A DNA stretch of 64,000 bases from Pseudomonadota bacterium (lineage in GTDB: Bacteria; Bdellovibrionota_C; UBA2361; SZUA-149; DAOLCO01): the NCBI GenBank assembly GCA_027487795.1, contig JAIYCX010000031.1, positions 62,001-126,000 on the forward strand. Reading direction: 5' to 3'. Below, in pieces: positions 1-8,756 of the stretch (position 1 is its first letter; the number at the start of each line of letters is the position of its first letter). Position numbers and translations under genes: made by a program. The notes beneath the pieces are model-generated. The model ran no database searches, had not been told where the DNA came from, and saw only the letters and a program-made list of their open reading frames with translations.

Positions 1-1
1 T

Positions 2-811
2 GAATTTAAATACTTCTTAAATAATAACTCTTCATATCATGAAATTGAAACTCCCGTTGTTCTGCTATCCTCTCAGTCTTCTGCAAATATATATCATTGG
101 CTAATCGAAACTGTTCCTAGATTGTGGTGTATAGAAGAATTTCCTGAATTAAAAAATTATAAATTCATAATTCATAATGTTCATGATCCCAAAGTAATTG
201 AGATCATGAATAAATTTGACATTCCACTTGAAAATCTAATTTCACTGGACCCAAATGCTATATATAAATTTAAAAAGTTTGTTTATCCATCAGCTATAAA
301 CGATCTTGTAAATAGTAAAAAAAAATTTGATTTTATCAGAAAAGTTTTCAATATAAACGACATAAGTCATTCAAATAATAAAAAACGTTATTACATAACA
401 AGAAACGATACGGTTGGAAGAAGAACTGAGAATGAAGAAGAAGTCGTTAAGATATTAAATAAATATAATATAGAATACTTAACAATGTCTAAAATCTCTC
501 TTCAAGATTTAGCAAATTTATTTTTTGATGCGGAATTACTAATAGGTCCTATGGGATCTGGACTTTTAAATATGATTTATATGAATCCAGGTTCTGCAGT
601 TATAGAAATGGCTACTAAATCTTGGAGTGGCTTATTTTGGACAATGGGGAGTGGGGCCGGACACCACTATTCTGTTCTTGGAAGTAAAGCTGACTACTAC
701 TTATCTAATTCAAGCAAAGCATACACCTATGGGATGCCAGATAGTATGGAATACGATATTGAAAAACTAGAATTGGTTATTAAAGAAAGCTTAAAATTAA
801 TTGAAAGGTAA
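2..811 (+). CDS. Glycosyltransferase family 61 (DUF563-like), 5' end outside the window
   Basis: The frame is open from base 2 to the stop at 811, so the gene starts upstream of the window; 270 residues are visible. Just inside the left edge is the stretch ANIYHWLIETVPR, typical of the capsular-polysaccharide glycosyltransferases once called DUF563 (GT61). Near visible residue 182 is GPMGSGLLNMIYM followed by PGSAVIEM, the nucleotide-sugar-binding end of the same family. The TTG at 122 lies after the family motif, so it is not the real start. The protein probably transfers a sugar during surface polysaccharide assembly, which fits the legionaminic-type and glycosyltransferase genes that follow. 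The donor and acceptor cannot be told. It converges on the deacetylase gene with an 80-base gap and no clear terminator. Confidence 0.8.
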   Translation, partial: EFKYFLNNNSSYHEIETPVVLLSSQSSANIYHWLIETVPRLWCIEEFPELKNYKFIIHNVHDPKVIEIMNKFDIPLENLISLDPNAIYKFKKFVYPSAINDLVNSKKKFDFIRKVFNINDISHSNNKKRYYITRNDTVGRRTENEEEVVKILNKYNIEYLTMSKISLQDLANLFFDAELLIGPMGSGLLNMIYMNPGSAVIEMATKSWSGLFWTMGSGAGHHYSVLGSKADYYLSNSSKAYTYGMPDSMEYDIEKLELVIKESLKLIER

Positions 812-891
812 ATCATAAAAGACTTTTAATCTTATATTATCTGATTAATTTTCTCCAAACATCATTACCAGGCATTGCTTTAATCAAAACT

Positions 892-1560
892 TCACCTCTC
901 AATAAATTTTAATAATTGAAACGCTTCAGCATATCGTGCTCCACAAGTAGCTCCTCTAATCGTAGCAAATGCTCTAATGTTCTCCTCCGATCTAGGAAAA
1001 GGATGAACTCCTAGCTCGGATTTATAAATCTTCATGATTTCTATTTTACGCTCCAAATGAGGAGTAATATCTACAAAATAATTCGGAATAAAAGCATTCT
1101 CCTGCAAAGGTGCTGCAAACTCTGTCTCGGATATACATTCATACATTAACACCCTTTGAATATAACTATGACGAAAAGATTTAGTACTACCGTTAACAGC
1201 CTCAAATATAATCCGATGATCCGAATGCACATCAGATCTATTTAAAGTATATATTACATTTGGTTGTATTTCTGATACTGTTTTTGAAAGCCTTGAAATA
1301 AGACTAGGCAAATCAGAGGAAGATAGAGTAGCGGTTGGATAGTCGAACTTGATTATTTCAGAGAATCCATACGCCCTTGAAACACTTTCAATCTCCTCTT
1401 CTCTAGCTTGCACTTTTTTACTGTCGTAACCACTTTCTTCTGACATAGTTGTAACAATTAACCAAAACACTTGGTCTCCTGAAGCAACATGCCTTAGGAT
1501 TGAGCCACCGACTCCTAAAGTTTCATCATCTGGATGAGCTGAAATTACTAATACTTTCAT
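892..1560 (-). CDS. PIG-L/LmbE-family N-deacetylase
   Basis: This 222-residue protein starts with a short beta strand and the zinc-binding motif HPDDE at residues 9-13. A second metal/catalytic motif, DVHSDHR, lies in the middle, as expected for the GlcNAc-PI / bacillithiol-type de-N-acetylase family. Family members remove an N-acetyl group from amino sugars or sugar conjugates. It is the last gene of the minus-strand legionaminic-type operon, 118 bases after the formyltransferase. A natural reading is that it unmasks an amine which the formyltransferase then N-formylates. That pairing is inferred from neighbourhood only. The start is the ATG at 1560; length and frame are normal for the family. 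Confidence 0.85.
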   Translation of the reverse strand: MKVLVISAHPDDETLGVGGSILRHVASGDQVFWLIVTTMSEESGYDSKKVQAREEEIESVSRAYGFSEIIKFDYPTATLSSSDLPSLISRLSKTVSEIQPNVIYTLNRSDVHSDHRIIFEAVNGSTKSFRHSYIQRVLMYECISETEFAAPLQENAFIPNYFVDITPHLERKIEIMKIYKSELGVHPFPRSEENIRAFATIRGATCGARYAEAFQLLKFIER

Positions 1561-1590
1561 TTATATTCCCTAGATCAATCTAAAATTATT

Positions 1591-1609
1591 AAGTAATAAA
1601 CTATTACTT
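1591..1609. other. Small inverted repeat between formyltransferase and deacetylase genes
   Basis: Two 8-base arms (1591-1598 and 1602-1609) are perfect reverse complements around a 3-base loop. The stem is entirely A/T except one G/C pair. In the direction of the operon it is followed by an A/T-rich, only partly T-rich stretch. It could be a weak intra-operon attenuator or mean nothing in such AT-rich DNA. A second 7-base inverted repeat lies beside it (1639-1645 with 1655-1661). Confidence 0.25.
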
Positions 1610-1678
1610 TAAGCAAAAAATACTTATATTTATACTAAGTTAATAGCACTCTTTTATTAACATAGCTCATAGAAATGT

Positions 1679-2566
1679 TTAAAGATACTCTCCCTTAATC
1701 ACAGGATTTTTGAACTCGTGAACTAATAAGCTAACCACTCCGTCTTGTGTTTTAACTGCGATCGCTCCATCATGAGAGACATCAAGTACCAGCCCTGGCT
1801 CTAAATTTCTATTAACTTCAGTTCTTAGTTCTTCAATTTTCCAAATCTTAACTTGCTCTCCTCGATATTCTACATGAGCGCCTAAATAAGGTTTAGTTAA
1901 GGACCTAACTAGGTTATAAATTGCTGTTGACGACATTCTAAAATCAATCTTACCATCGATTTCACCTCTCTTTCTCCACTTATTTCCTACATCTTTAGGT
2001 TGTGGTCTCCTAGTAAAACTCCCACTCTCTAATTTGGGATAAAAATCAGTAATTTGTAATAATGCTTGATCCGTAATCTTACTATACAAAGAGGCTGCAT
2101 CATCCTGTTTTTTGATGGCTATTTTCTCTTGAGAAAGAATATCCCCAGTATCCGCTCCTTCATCCATAAAGAAAAAAGTACTTCCTGTCTCTTCAAGACC
2201 TAGAGCAAGAGCCCAAATCAAAGGATGCCTTCCTCTATTATATGGTAATAAAGAAGGGTGAAATCCCAAAACTCCAAGAGGAGCAATATTTAAAATATTA
2301 TTTTTTATTAAATTTGACCAACCAAAACACATAACTAAGTCTGGAGAATGACTTCTGATCCAATTTTCTGACTGAGGACTATTAATATCTTTTGTATGCA
2401 TTACAGGTATTCCATGACTTTGAGCTAAATAACCTAAATCAGAAAAATCAGCATTAAATAAAGATTCTTTTTTTGTAATAACCCCAACGATATCTGCTCC
2501 CAAAGAAATTAATTTGCGAAGAGCACATTCTGAAAATACAACAGAGCCAATATAAAGAATTTTCAT
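1679..2566 (-). CDS. Fmt-like sugar N-formyltransferase
   Basis: The 295 residues follow the two-domain plan of methionyl-tRNA formyltransferase: a Rossmann-like formyl-transfer domain to about residue 200 and a C-terminal OB-like domain. The hallmark HPSLLP-YNRG loop starts at His103 and is followed by the ADTGDIL segment carrying the catalytic Asp. The usual Asn two residues before the His is replaced by Gly101. Position in a legionaminic-type operon argues for an amino-sugar N-formyltransferase using 10-formyl-tetrahydrofolate, not a tRNA enzyme. Its ATG overlaps the legG stop by four bases (ATGA), so it is translationally coupled. The substrate is inferred. Confidence 0.75.
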   Translation of the reverse strand: MKILYIGSVVFSECALRKLISLGADIVGVITKKESLFNADFSDLGYLAQSHGIPVMHTKDINSPQSENWIRSHSPDLVMCFGWSNLIKNNILNIAPLGVLGFHPSLLPYNRGRHPLIWALALGLEETGSTFFFMDEGADTGDILSQEKIAIKKQDDAASLYSKITDQALLQITDFYPKLESGSFTRRPQPKDVGNKWRKRGEIDGKIDFRMSSTAIYNLVRSLTKPYLGAHVEYRGEQVKIWKIEELRTEVNRNLEPGLVLDVSHDGAIAVKTQDGVVSLLVHEFKNPVIKGEYL

Positions 2567-3726
2567 TTCGAGACCATTCCATAAAAAACTTTCATCTTGA
2601 TATTATCTAGTTTAGTTTTTTCTATAATCTCTACTATCTTCTTCGAAGGCTCTATACCTTCGTAGGGATTCTTAACGATACCAACTATACTTTGAAACTC
2701 TTCACTAATCGCTTTTCTAATTTTATCAGTAATCGATTTAGACTCATTTTCAGCAAACAAAACAGATTCTGCCCTCAATCTTCCTGCTTGCCTCTCACCA
2801 ATATCCACTGATGGGGTTTTTAAAGAAGGAGCCTCCAGTATTCCACTCGAAGAGTTGCCGACTACTACATTAACGTGCTTTAAAAGCGTCAGATATTTAA
2901 GCTGTCCTAAAGAAGTAAAACATCTCATTCTTTTGCAATCTTTTGAAGCATAGTCGTTGATTCTATCCCAAATAAATCTGCCTAATTTATCTGAATTTGA
3001 GCCTGTAAAAACAATTTTAAATTCAGGAAAAGCATCTAATGCTTTAAATAATTCATTTAAGTGATCTCCTTGGTCTTGATCTTGCAATGTAACAGGATGA
3101 TAAGTTACAAGCATCGATTTATCACCCAAGTTAAAATCAATTTCCTTCTCTAAAGTTTTCTTATCATAAAGAGGAAGCTTGTAAATATTTTCTATACCCA
3201 AAGCTCCAACATTCCATATCCTAGAAGGTTCTTCGCCTAATTGTTCTACTCTCTGCAAATAACTCTCAGTGGAAACAAAGTGCAAATGACTCATTTTAGT
3301 TATTGAATGTCTAATTGCTTCATCAATTAAACCAAATGTTGATTCTCCTCCATGACAGTGGGCTATTGGAATGCCCAAAGCCATAGCAACCACTACCGCT
3401 GAATAAGTTTCATACCTATCTCCTAATACTAGTAATAAGTCAGGTCTCAAATTAGAAAGTGCCTCCGTAAAGCCTAAAATACCAAGTCCGATACTTTTAG
3501 CTAGAGCAACATCCGTATCTGAAGATAATAATATTTCTATTTTTTTATCAATTATAAAACCATCTTTTTCTATTTCCTTGTAAGTAAGGCCATGCTCAGA
3601 GGATAAATGCATTCCAGTAGCACAAAGTTGTAGATCTAGTATTTTAGAGTCTTGTATACCCTTTAGGGTCCAATATAAAAGACCATAATCAGCCCTAGAT
3701 CCAGTGACTACGCAAATTTTCTTCAT
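2563..3726 (-). CDS. legG: Hydrolysing NDP-sugar 2-epimerase (NeuC/LegG family)
   Basis: The protein opens with KICVVTGSRADYG and has VLGDRYETYS and HCHGGESTFG, the signature segments of hydrolysing UDP/GDP-sugar 2-epimerases of the NeuC/NnaA/LegG type. These GT-B-fold enzymes release the nucleotide and invert C2, giving the ManNAc-like or 6-deoxy-diacetamido-mannose-like precursor of a nonulosonic acid. I place the start at the ATG at 3726, which overlaps the legI stop as ATGA; five more in-frame residues upstream are unlikely. With legB and legC in the same operon the substrate is probably the 2,4-diacetamido-2,4,6-trideoxy sugar nucleotide (LegG role) and not plain UDP-GlcNAc. Confidence 0.85.
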   Translation of the reverse strand: MKKICVVTGSRADYGLLYWTLKGIQDSKILDLQLCATGMHLSSEHGLTYKEIEKDGFIIDKKIEILLSSDTDVALAKSIGLGILGFTEALSNLRPDLLLVLGDRYETYSAVVVAMALGIPIAHCHGGESTFGLIDEAIRHSITKMSHLHFVSTESYLQRVEQLGEEPSRIWNVGALGIENIYKLPLYDKKTLEKEIDFNLGDKSMLVTYHPVTLQDQDQGDHLNELFKALDAFPEFKIVFTGSNSDKLGRFIWDRINDYASKDCKRMRCFTSLGQLKYLTLLKHVNVVVGNSSSGILEAPSLKTPSVDIGERQAGRLRAESVLFAENESKSITDKIRKAISEEFQSIVGIVKNPYEGIEPSKKIVEIIEKTKLDNIKMKVFYGMVSK

Positions 3727-4751
3727 AATAAGTCTTCCCACTTAATCATCTGGCCTGAGCACACATCTACCCTAAGTACACGCCCTACTAACTCATCTAT
3801 TAACATCGGACTTATTCCAGAACCGGGCCTTAGTGAAATGAATGAATTCTCTAACAACTTAAAGCCACACTTAAGATCTTTAGCAAAGTGCAAGCTCTTT
3901 CTCACTGAAACTTTATTTTTTAATTCGGAAGCACTTGGAATTTTATAGCCTGATCCTGAAATTGATATTTCAACTTTTCTTATAGCATCTACCATTTGCT
4001 TAAGTTCTTTTGGCTCAAGAGAGGCAATATGATCAGGACCAATCATATTTCTATCTAAGGTAAAATGCTTTTCTATAACACTAGCACCAAGAGCTACGGC
4101 CGCAACAGGAACCTCTATTCCATTAGTATGATCAGAATATCCAATTTCACATCCTAACTCCTCTCTTAAATGATTCATAGCAAGTAAATTGACATCTTCA
4201 AGCGGAGTAGGATACTCTGTGTTACAGTGAAGTACTATAATCTTTGATTTAGGTAGACCAACATCCACGAGAACAGACATAGCATCTTTAACTTCTACAA
4301 GATCTGCCATTCCAGTGGATAAAATAACCATTTTTCCTTTTTTGCCAATATTCTGAAGATATCTTTTATTTATAATCTCACCAGAAGGTACTTTAAAAAT
4401 CTTAACACCTAGCTTTTCTAAAAAATCATTACTATCTTCATCAAATCCAGAAGACATAAAACCTATATCTACTGAATTTGAATATTTTATTAACTTATCA
4501 TGCCACTCATCAGACATTTCTAATTTTTTTAACATATCAAACTGAGAATCATTCTCAGATTTAAGATTTTCTCTTTGATAATTAGCTTTTTTGGCATTTT
4601 TACTAACAAGTTTTTCTGCTTTAAAAGTTTGAAACTTTACAAAATCAGCTCCTGCTTCTTTTGCTGCATCTATCAATTTTAAAGCAAGCTCAAAATCCCC
4701 GTTATGATTAACTCCTGCTTCAGCTATTATTAAAACTTTTTTAGTTATCAT
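3723..4751 (-). CDS. legI: Nonulosonic acid synthase (NeuB/LegI family)
   Basis: The 342-residue protein has the NeuB TIM-barrel start IIAEAGVNHNGD, then GADFVKFQTFKAEKLVS. The second half has IGYSDHTNG and VIEKHFTLDR with a following GPDHIASLEP. A C-terminal SAF/antifreeze-like domain (from about residue 280, with SLRPGSGISP) completes the architecture. The family condenses phosphoenolpyruvate with a 6-carbon amino sugar to make sialic, legionaminic or pseudaminic acid. With legB/legC/legG around it, legionaminic acid or an isomer is the best guess. Its start shares one base with the legH stop (TAATG). Confidence 0.9.
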   Translation of the reverse strand: MITKKVLIIAEAGVNHNGDFELALKLIDAAKEAGADFVKFQTFKAEKLVSKNAKKANYQRENLKSENDSQFDMLKKLEMSDEWHDKLIKYSNSVDIGFMSSGFDEDSNDFLEKLGVKIFKVPSGEIINKRYLQNIGKKGKMVILSTGMADLVEVKDAMSVLVDVGLPKSKIIVLHCNTEYPTPLEDVNLLAMNHLREELGCEIGYSDHTNGIEVPVAAVALGASVIEKHFTLDRNMIGPDHIASLEPKELKQMVDAIRKVEISISGSGYKIPSASELKNKVSVRKSLHFAKDLKCGFKLLENSFISLRPGSGISPMLIDELVGRVLRVDVCSGQMIKWEDLL

Positions 4752-5383
4752 TATTTTATTTTCTTACTAGGATTTCCTACCCAGGTCTCTCCCTCTGGTA
4801 TATCAGTTAAAACTACAGAACCAGCGCCAATAATAACATTATTAGAAATTTTTACTCCTTGTTTTATAATTGAATTTGCACCTATAAATGTATTATTGCC
4901 CACACTCACATTTCCCGCCAAAACAGCTCCTGGTGCTACATGACTAAAGTTTCCTATATCACATTCATGCTCAATTATAGAACCAGAGTTAATAATACTT
5001 CCAACTCCAACTTTCACGTAAGAATTTATAATAGCCCCAGGTCCTATAAAAGTAGACAGTCCAATACTTGAACTACTTGAGACTATCGAAGACTGATGAC
5101 TAACTACACCTTGTCTAAATCCTGCAGATTCTATTCGAGATATCATACTAGCTCTAATTTTAGAGTCTCCTACAGTAGGAAATAAAATATGATCAATAAT
5201 ACAATCTACGGAAGAAATTTCAGTTTCAAGGCCTAGATATTTAAGATTATATAAATTTTTAGAAGCTTCTCTAAAATCAAAATATCCTATTATTTTCCCT
5301 CCCGAACTCAAGATAGAGTCTGCAACTACATAAGAATGTCCGGAATATCCCAACAAACAATATGTGCGATTTTCAACCTTCAC
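4751..5383 (-). CDS. legH: Hexapeptide-repeat amino-sugar acetyltransferase (PglD/NeuD/LegH-like)
   Basis: The 210 residues have an N-terminal Rossmann-like nucleotide-binding part (GYSGHSYVVADS) and a C-terminal left-handed beta-helix made of I/V-G-x-x-x-x repeats. This is the PglD/NeuD architecture. PglD-type enzymes acetylate the C4 amine of a UDP-4-amino-sugar using acetyl-CoA; NeuD proteins O-acetylate sialic acid. Its position between the aminotransferase and the synthase fits the first role. It is coupled at both ends, sharing one base with legC and one with legI. The choice between N- and O-acetylation is inferred. Confidence 0.8.
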   Translation of the reverse strand: MKVENRTYCLLGYSGHSYVVADSILSSGGKIIGYFDFREASKNLYNLKYLGLETEISSVDCIIDHILFPTVGDSKIRASMISRIESAGFRQGVVSHQSSIVSSSSSIGLSTFIGPGAIINSYVKVGVGSIINSGSIIEHECDIGNFSHVAPGAVLAGNVSVGNNTFIGANSIIKQGVKISNNVIIGAGSVVLTDIPEGETWVGNPSKKIK

Positions 5384-6528
5384 TAGTTAACTCCGCTAGG
5401 TAAATTTACTAGTCTATTTTGAATATCTACACTATTGATTAGACCATCATTTATACAACTCTTATACATCGCAAGATCACTCATTAATGTCCAAGCAGGT
5501 CTTGTCATTACATTATTTTCGTTAGAGTATTTAAGAAACGAATCTCGTTCAGAGATAGATTTTAAGATTATAGAATTAAGCCAATAATTAGAACGAGCAT
5601 TTTTTGGCTCTGTAATAAAATTAATCTCTTTATTTTTAAAAAACTGAAAATACTTGCTAGATATTTCTCTCTTAATTTTGATAAAATCTTCTAACTGCTC
5701 AAGCTGAGCACAGGCTAGAGCCGCATTTAAATTAGGACATCTAAAATTAAACCCCAACATATCATGTCGATACTCCCAAGGATGAGGAATCTTGGCTTGA
5801 GTAGTAAGATGTTTAGCTAAATTTCCTAATTTTTTATTATCTGTAACGATAATTCCTCCTCCTCCTGAGGTTACAGTCTTATTTCCATTAAAACTATATA
5901 CTCCAAGTAGACCAAATGTTCCCGTATGCTTAGAATAGTAGGTACTACCTAAGGATTCTGCAGAATCCTCAACTACCGGGATATGAAACGAATTACATAT
6001 CTCAACTATCTTATCTATCCCACAAGGAATCCCAAAGCTATGCATAGGGACACAAGCAGAAATTCTTCTACCACTTGAAATATGTATTGCTTGTTTATTA
6101 ATAATTTTTATATTAGTTTTCAAAAACGTTTCTAAGCTATCAGGTGACATACCTAACGTGAACTTATCTATATCAATAAATACAGGCTCTGCACCGGTGT
6201 AATAAATTGAATTAGCCGTTGCTACGAAAGAAAAAGCCTGAGTCAATACTAAATCATCTCTCTCTACTCCAGCTAGAAGTAAAGATACATAAAGTGCAGA
6301 AGTTCCGTTCACAACAGATACAGCAAACTTAGCACCCGTATAATCTTTTATCATTTCTTCAAATTTATCTACGTATGGTCCGATAGAGGATACAAAAGTA
6401 GAATCAATAGCATCTAGCACATATTTTTTTTCATTCCCTATAAACTTAGGCTCATGAAGAGAAATTCTCTTAGAATCTGGGTATAGTGTTTTTATAAAGG
6501 AAGTAATTTCATGGTTAGTAGTTAACAT
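5383..6528 (-). CDS. legC: PLP-dependent sugar aminotransferase (DegT/DnrJ/EryC1 family, LegC-like)
   Basis: The 381-residue protein has the fold-type-I sugar aminotransferase layout: VVNGTSALYVSLLLAGV near the N terminus, VEDSAESLGS for cofactor binding, and Lys217 in SFNGNKTVTSGGGG as the Schiff-base lysine. The N-terminal part (ISLHEPKFIGNEKKYV) is like LegC-type enzymes that aminate C4 of a 4-keto-6-deoxy-GlcNAc nucleotide. It follows legB by three bases and overlaps the acetyltransferase by one base. Together LegB, LegC and LegH would make the 2,4-diacetamido-trideoxy sugar nucleotide. Confidence 0.85.
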   Translation of the reverse strand: MLTTNHEITSFIKTLYPDSKRISLHEPKFIGNEKKYVLDAIDSTFVSSIGPYVDKFEEMIKDYTGAKFAVSVVNGTSALYVSLLLAGVERDDLVLTQAFSFVATANSIYYTGAEPVFIDIDKFTLGMSPDSLETFLKTNIKIINKQAIHISSGRRISACVPMHSFGIPCGIDKIVEICNSFHIPVVEDSAESLGSTYYSKHTGTFGLLGVYSFNGNKTVTSGGGGIIVTDNKKLGNLAKHLTTQAKIPHPWEYRHDMLGFNFRCPNLNAALACAQLEQLEDFIKIKREISSKYFQFFKNKEINFITEPKNARSNYWLNSIILKSISERDSFLKYSNENNVMTRPAWTLMSDLAMYKSCINDGLINSVDIQNRLVNLPSGVN

Positions 6529-6531
6529 GAT

Positions 6532-7530
6532 CTATACGCCGTATTGATCTGATTTATATTTAACTAAGTTTAAAGGATTTTTAAACCACTCGATGGTTTT
6601 TGATAAACCCTGATCGAGACTATATTTTTGTCTCCAGTTTGAATTATTTTTTAATTTTTCATTAGATCCAAGTAGTCTAAAAACCTCACTTGCCTCTGGC
6701 CTTATTCTGATTTCATCACTTACGATACTAGCATTTGGATTAATTAAAGAAATTATTTTGCTAGCTAACTCTCCTACAGATATCTCTGATCCAGTAGCTA
6801 TATTAACTTCAGATCCTATTAAATTATCACTTTTAGCAGCTTCTATAAAACCATTAACTGAATCTATAACAAATAAAAGATCTCTTGTTGGCGTGGTATC
6901 TCCTAACTTAATCTGTTCAGATCCTGAAAGAAGTTGAGTAATAATAGTCGGGATAATCGCACGATTTGATTGTCTAGGACCGTAGGTATTGAAAGGCCTA
7001 ACTATAGTTACTGGAAGATTAAATGATTTATAGAAAGACTCTGAAATACTATCTGCTGCTATTTTAGTAGCAGAGTAAGGAGACTGTGCCTGCTTTGGAT
7101 GAGCTTCAGTAATTGGCACAAATTGAGCTGTTCCGTATACTTCGGAGGTAGAAGTAATAATTACTTTTTCAAGATTAAAATCTCTAGCAGCTTGTAGAAT
7201 ATTTAATGTGCCATTTATATTAGTCTCAACATAACTAGAAGGTGCTACATAGCTATAAGGAATTGCAATTAGAGCTGCCAAGTGAAAAACAATATCAACT
7301 TCCTTAATTGCAGATTTTACAGCAAAAGGATCTCTGATATCTCCAGCTATAATCTCTATCTGACTTTGTATTTTAGAATCTATAGTATCTAGCCAGCCCC
7401 AAGAACCAAAGGAGTTATAATAAATAAATGCCTTAACATTACAACCTTCTTCTAGTAACTGTTCTGTAAGATGACTACCAATAAAGCCATCTGCCCCTGT
7501 TACTAAAACAGTTTTACCCTTAAGATTCAT
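6532..7530 (-). CDS. legB: NAD-dependent sugar-nucleotide 4,6-dehydratase (LegB-like SDR)
   Basis: This is an extended short-chain dehydrogenase of 332 residues. VTGADGFIGSH (NAD-binding GxxGxxG) is at the start, TSTSEVYGT in the middle, and YSATK is the catalytic Tyr-x-x-x-Lys; RPFNTYGPRQ follows. The GSWGWLDTI segment after the second strand is typical of LegB-type GDP/UDP-GlcNAc 4,6-dehydratases. It is the first gene of the minus-strand operon that runs to 2563 or 892. The 189-base divergent gap upstream (7531-7719) must hold its promoter, but no clear box can be picked out. Confidence 0.85.
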   Translation of the reverse strand: MNLKGKTVLVTGADGFIGSHLTEQLLEEGCNVKAFIYYNSFGSWGWLDTIDSKIQSQIEIIAGDIRDPFAVKSAIKEVDIVFHLAALIAIPYSYVAPSSYVETNINGTLNILQAARDFNLEKVIITSTSEVYGTAQFVPITEAHPKQAQSPYSATKIAADSISESFYKSFNLPVTIVRPFNTYGPRQSNRAIIPTIITQLLSGSEQIKLGDTTPTRDLLFVIDSVNGFIEAAKSDNLIGSEVNIATGSEISVGELASKIISLINPNASIVSDEIRIRPEASEVFRLLGSNEKLKNNSNWRQKYSLDQGLSKTIEWFKNPLNLVKYKSDQYGV

Positions 7531-7678
7531 AATATCTAAATTTTTAATTTACTATAATTTAGATGTAAATAGATTAAAAATGATTCTAACTATTAACACC
7601 GCTAAGTCAATGTAAATATTTATAATTTCACCAGTTAAAAGAATCTATATCAATAAAATATTCATCTAACCTTTCAGA

Positions 7679-7712
7679 TAGTTAAATAAAGCATAATTTA
7701 TAGACTTAACTA
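7679..7712. promoter_or_regulatory. Interrupted inverted repeat in the legB divergent region
   Basis: Two 7-base arms, 7679-7685 and 7706-7712, are reverse complements, with a partly self-complementary A/T-rich centre (ATAAA/TTTAT). It ends 7 bases before the likely ATG of the rightward gene. It could be an operator or a leader hairpin, but chance is plausible at this base composition. Confidence 0.2.
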
Positions 7713-7719
7713 AAACTTG

Positions 7720-8754
7720 ATGATTAATCGTTTTGCCTACTGCATAGATAGTCCACACTACTATCACTATCATAATTTTCTAACTACCCTACATTGGTTA
7801 GCTAGTAATAACACAAGCGCAACTATCATTACTACAGGAAATCTTCCACTTCAGTCTATAGTAGACCAATTAGGAGATCCAATAAGACAAATTATTAAAA
7901 CCATTCCTCTATCTCCACTAGATCAAATAACTTGCATACGTCCTGATGAAATCTATTCTCATCTGGATCCTTATTTTCCATATTTTCCGAATGAAGAAAT
8001 TTCAATAGTAAAAACTATCGTTCCAGATAGATGCCTAACCTACATGCATACGGAAAGTACTAAAACTATGGCTGAGATATTAGTTCAAGAATCTAACTTC
8101 TCTGAAATATTACTCATTGGTAGCGCGACCGACGCACCAATAAATAATTATCAAATTGTAAAGCAAGCTACAAAAAGAGGTCTTTCTGTGATTGGATTTC
8201 CTTTTGGAAATGTTTCAGGACGCTATGCTCCTTTCTGGTTAAAGAATTGTACAAAAATTTATACCGAATCTGTCTCTACACATGAAACTTTAATTTCTCA
8301 TGGATATGACAAAAAAAAGTTAGTGCACTATGAGCCTGCGAAGTTAAGCATTCAAACTAATAACTATACAAATAAAAAAGTAGTAATTGATTTAGGCATT
8401 CATTCAGGTAGGCATGAACTTATAACACTTATCAAATCGCTCTTAAAGTTTTATAATCCAGAAGAACTATTTATACAAACAAATCAAGCTCTTTCATTTA
8501 TTGATTTTATAGATAATTACTTAACAGTTCACAATCTTCCTAAGATCTCAATCGGTAATAAATTAGAAGAAGTTTTTAATGCAAAACAACTTTTTTGCCT
8601 ATTCCCTTTTGCATGTAGTTATTTATTAGAAAATTTTACAATCGAAGTTCCTACTTCAATTGTAGATCTTCAAGGAAGATACACAAAAATTGATAATTTG
8701 AAATTTACTAATCGAAGAATAATCACTCAAAAAGATCAAATTACAAGAGAGTAA
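7720..8754 (+). CDS. Unrecognised protein of the glycan locus
   Basis: The 344-residue protein is read from ATG 7720; a TTG one codon earlier is possible. I do not recognise the family. It has no signal peptide or membrane helix. Alternating hydrophobic strands and helices (SATIITTGN, ILLIGSATDAPINN, SVIGFPFGNVSGRYAP) suggest a Rossmann-like alpha/beta fold. Its stop lies two bases before the start of the GT-B-like gene, so the two are co-expressed and probably act together on the surface glycan. A degenerate glycosyltransferase is one possibility. Confidence 0.5.
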   Translation: MINRFAYCIDSPHYYHYHNFLTTLHWLASNNTSATIITTGNLPLQSIVDQLGDPIRQIIKTIPLSPLDQITCIRPDEIYSHLDPYFPYFPNEEISIVKTIVPDRCLTYMHTESTKTMAEILVQESNFSEILLIGSATDAPINNYQIVKQATKRGLSVIGFPFGNVSGRYAPFWLKNCTKIYTESVSTHETLISHGYDKKKLVHYEPAKLSIQTNNYTNKKVVIDLGIHSGRHELITLIKSLLKFYNPEELFIQTNQALSFIDFIDNYLTVHNLPKISIGNKLEEVFNAKQLFCLFPFACSYLLENFTIEVPTSIVDLQGRYTKIDNLKFTNRRIITQKDQITRE

Positions 8755-8756
8755 CT

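Noticed and set aside
1679..2566. Methionyl-tRNA formyltransferase
   Set aside because: It is coupled to nonulosonate genes, not to def, and the conserved Asn of the active-site motif is absent.
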